Source of the DNA: an archaeon
Lineage (GTDB): Archaea > Asgardarchaeota > Hermodarchaeia > Hermodarchaeales > Hermodarchaeaceae
DNA: 5,927 nt
NCBI GenBank assembly: GCA_016550425.1
Contig: JABXGS010000200.1
Coordinates: forward strand, 1-5,927
Direction of reading: 5' to 3'
Below the pieces are notes generated by a model. The model was not told where the DNA came from and searched no databases. It saw nothing but the letters and a program-made list of their open reading frames with translations. A program made the translations under genes and the position numbers. This document shows, piece after piece, positions 5,882 through 5,927 of the stretch; the stretch's first letter is position 1, and every line of letters starts with the position of its first letter.

Positions 5882-5923
5882 ACTCACATTTGGGGGTCAC
5901 ATAATGTTACTTTACTCACATTT
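5882..5923 (-). repeat. paired direct repeats upstream of the TATA-like box
   Basis: AAATGTGAGT occurs twice on the minus strand (5923-5914 and 5891-5882), 32 bp apart start to start, about three helical turns. A third TGTGA lies between them (5901-5897). The proximal copy ends 5 bp before the TATA-like box, where an archaeal activator or repressor would bind. The function is inferred, and the window edge may cut off more copies. Confidence 0.5.
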
Positions 5924-5927
5924 TGTA

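Noticed and set aside
5823..5900. 26-residue N-terminal extension of the bactofilin-like protein
   Set aside because: It lacks a ribosome site, covers the TATA-like box, and reads as random composition, whereas GGAGG lies at ideal spacing before the internal ATG at 5822.

Overview
The window carries six protein-coding genes at about 45% GC. The first gene runs in from the left edge. The organism is most likely an archaeon. The MBL-fold protein at 3445-4464 matches the UPF0282 family, which I know mainly from archaea. Two upstream regions hold TATA-like boxes at archaeal spacing, one gene looks leaderless, and the right-hand gene is a bactofilin-type polymer protein of a kind also found in archaea. 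A more precise placement, such as an Asgard lineage, is only a guess.

The left 3.4 kb holds what looks like a complete bacillithiol pathway. The 3' part of bshC (cysteine-adding enzyme, + strand) comes first, then a small FMN nitroreductase (+), bshA (malate N-acetylglucosaminyltransferase, - strand) and bshB (PIG-L family deacetylase, +). In the known pathway BshA joins GlcNAc to L-malate, BshB removes the acetyl group, and BshC ligates cysteine to give Cys-GlcN-malate, a low-molecular-weight thiol. The genes are clustered but do not form one operon. bshC and the nitroreductase run tail-to-tail into bshA, with overlapping stop codons, and bshA and bshB diverge from a 114-bp intergenic region. 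The nitroreductase is therefore physically embedded in the thiol cluster.

From 3445 to 4464 on the - strand lies the UPF0282 metal-dependent hydrolase, convergent with bshB across 8 bp. A 164-bp spacer (4465-4628) holds its probable promoter and the probable terminator of the gene upstream. From 4629 to 5822 (-) lies a 397-residue bactofilin-like protein whose centre is an 11-rung GG repeat with a period of about 17 residues. It has a strong Shine-Dalgarno site, a TATA-like box and paired direct repeats upstream that may be operators. No RNA genes, CRISPR arrays or insertion sequences were seen, and no stretch over 300 bp lacks a gene.
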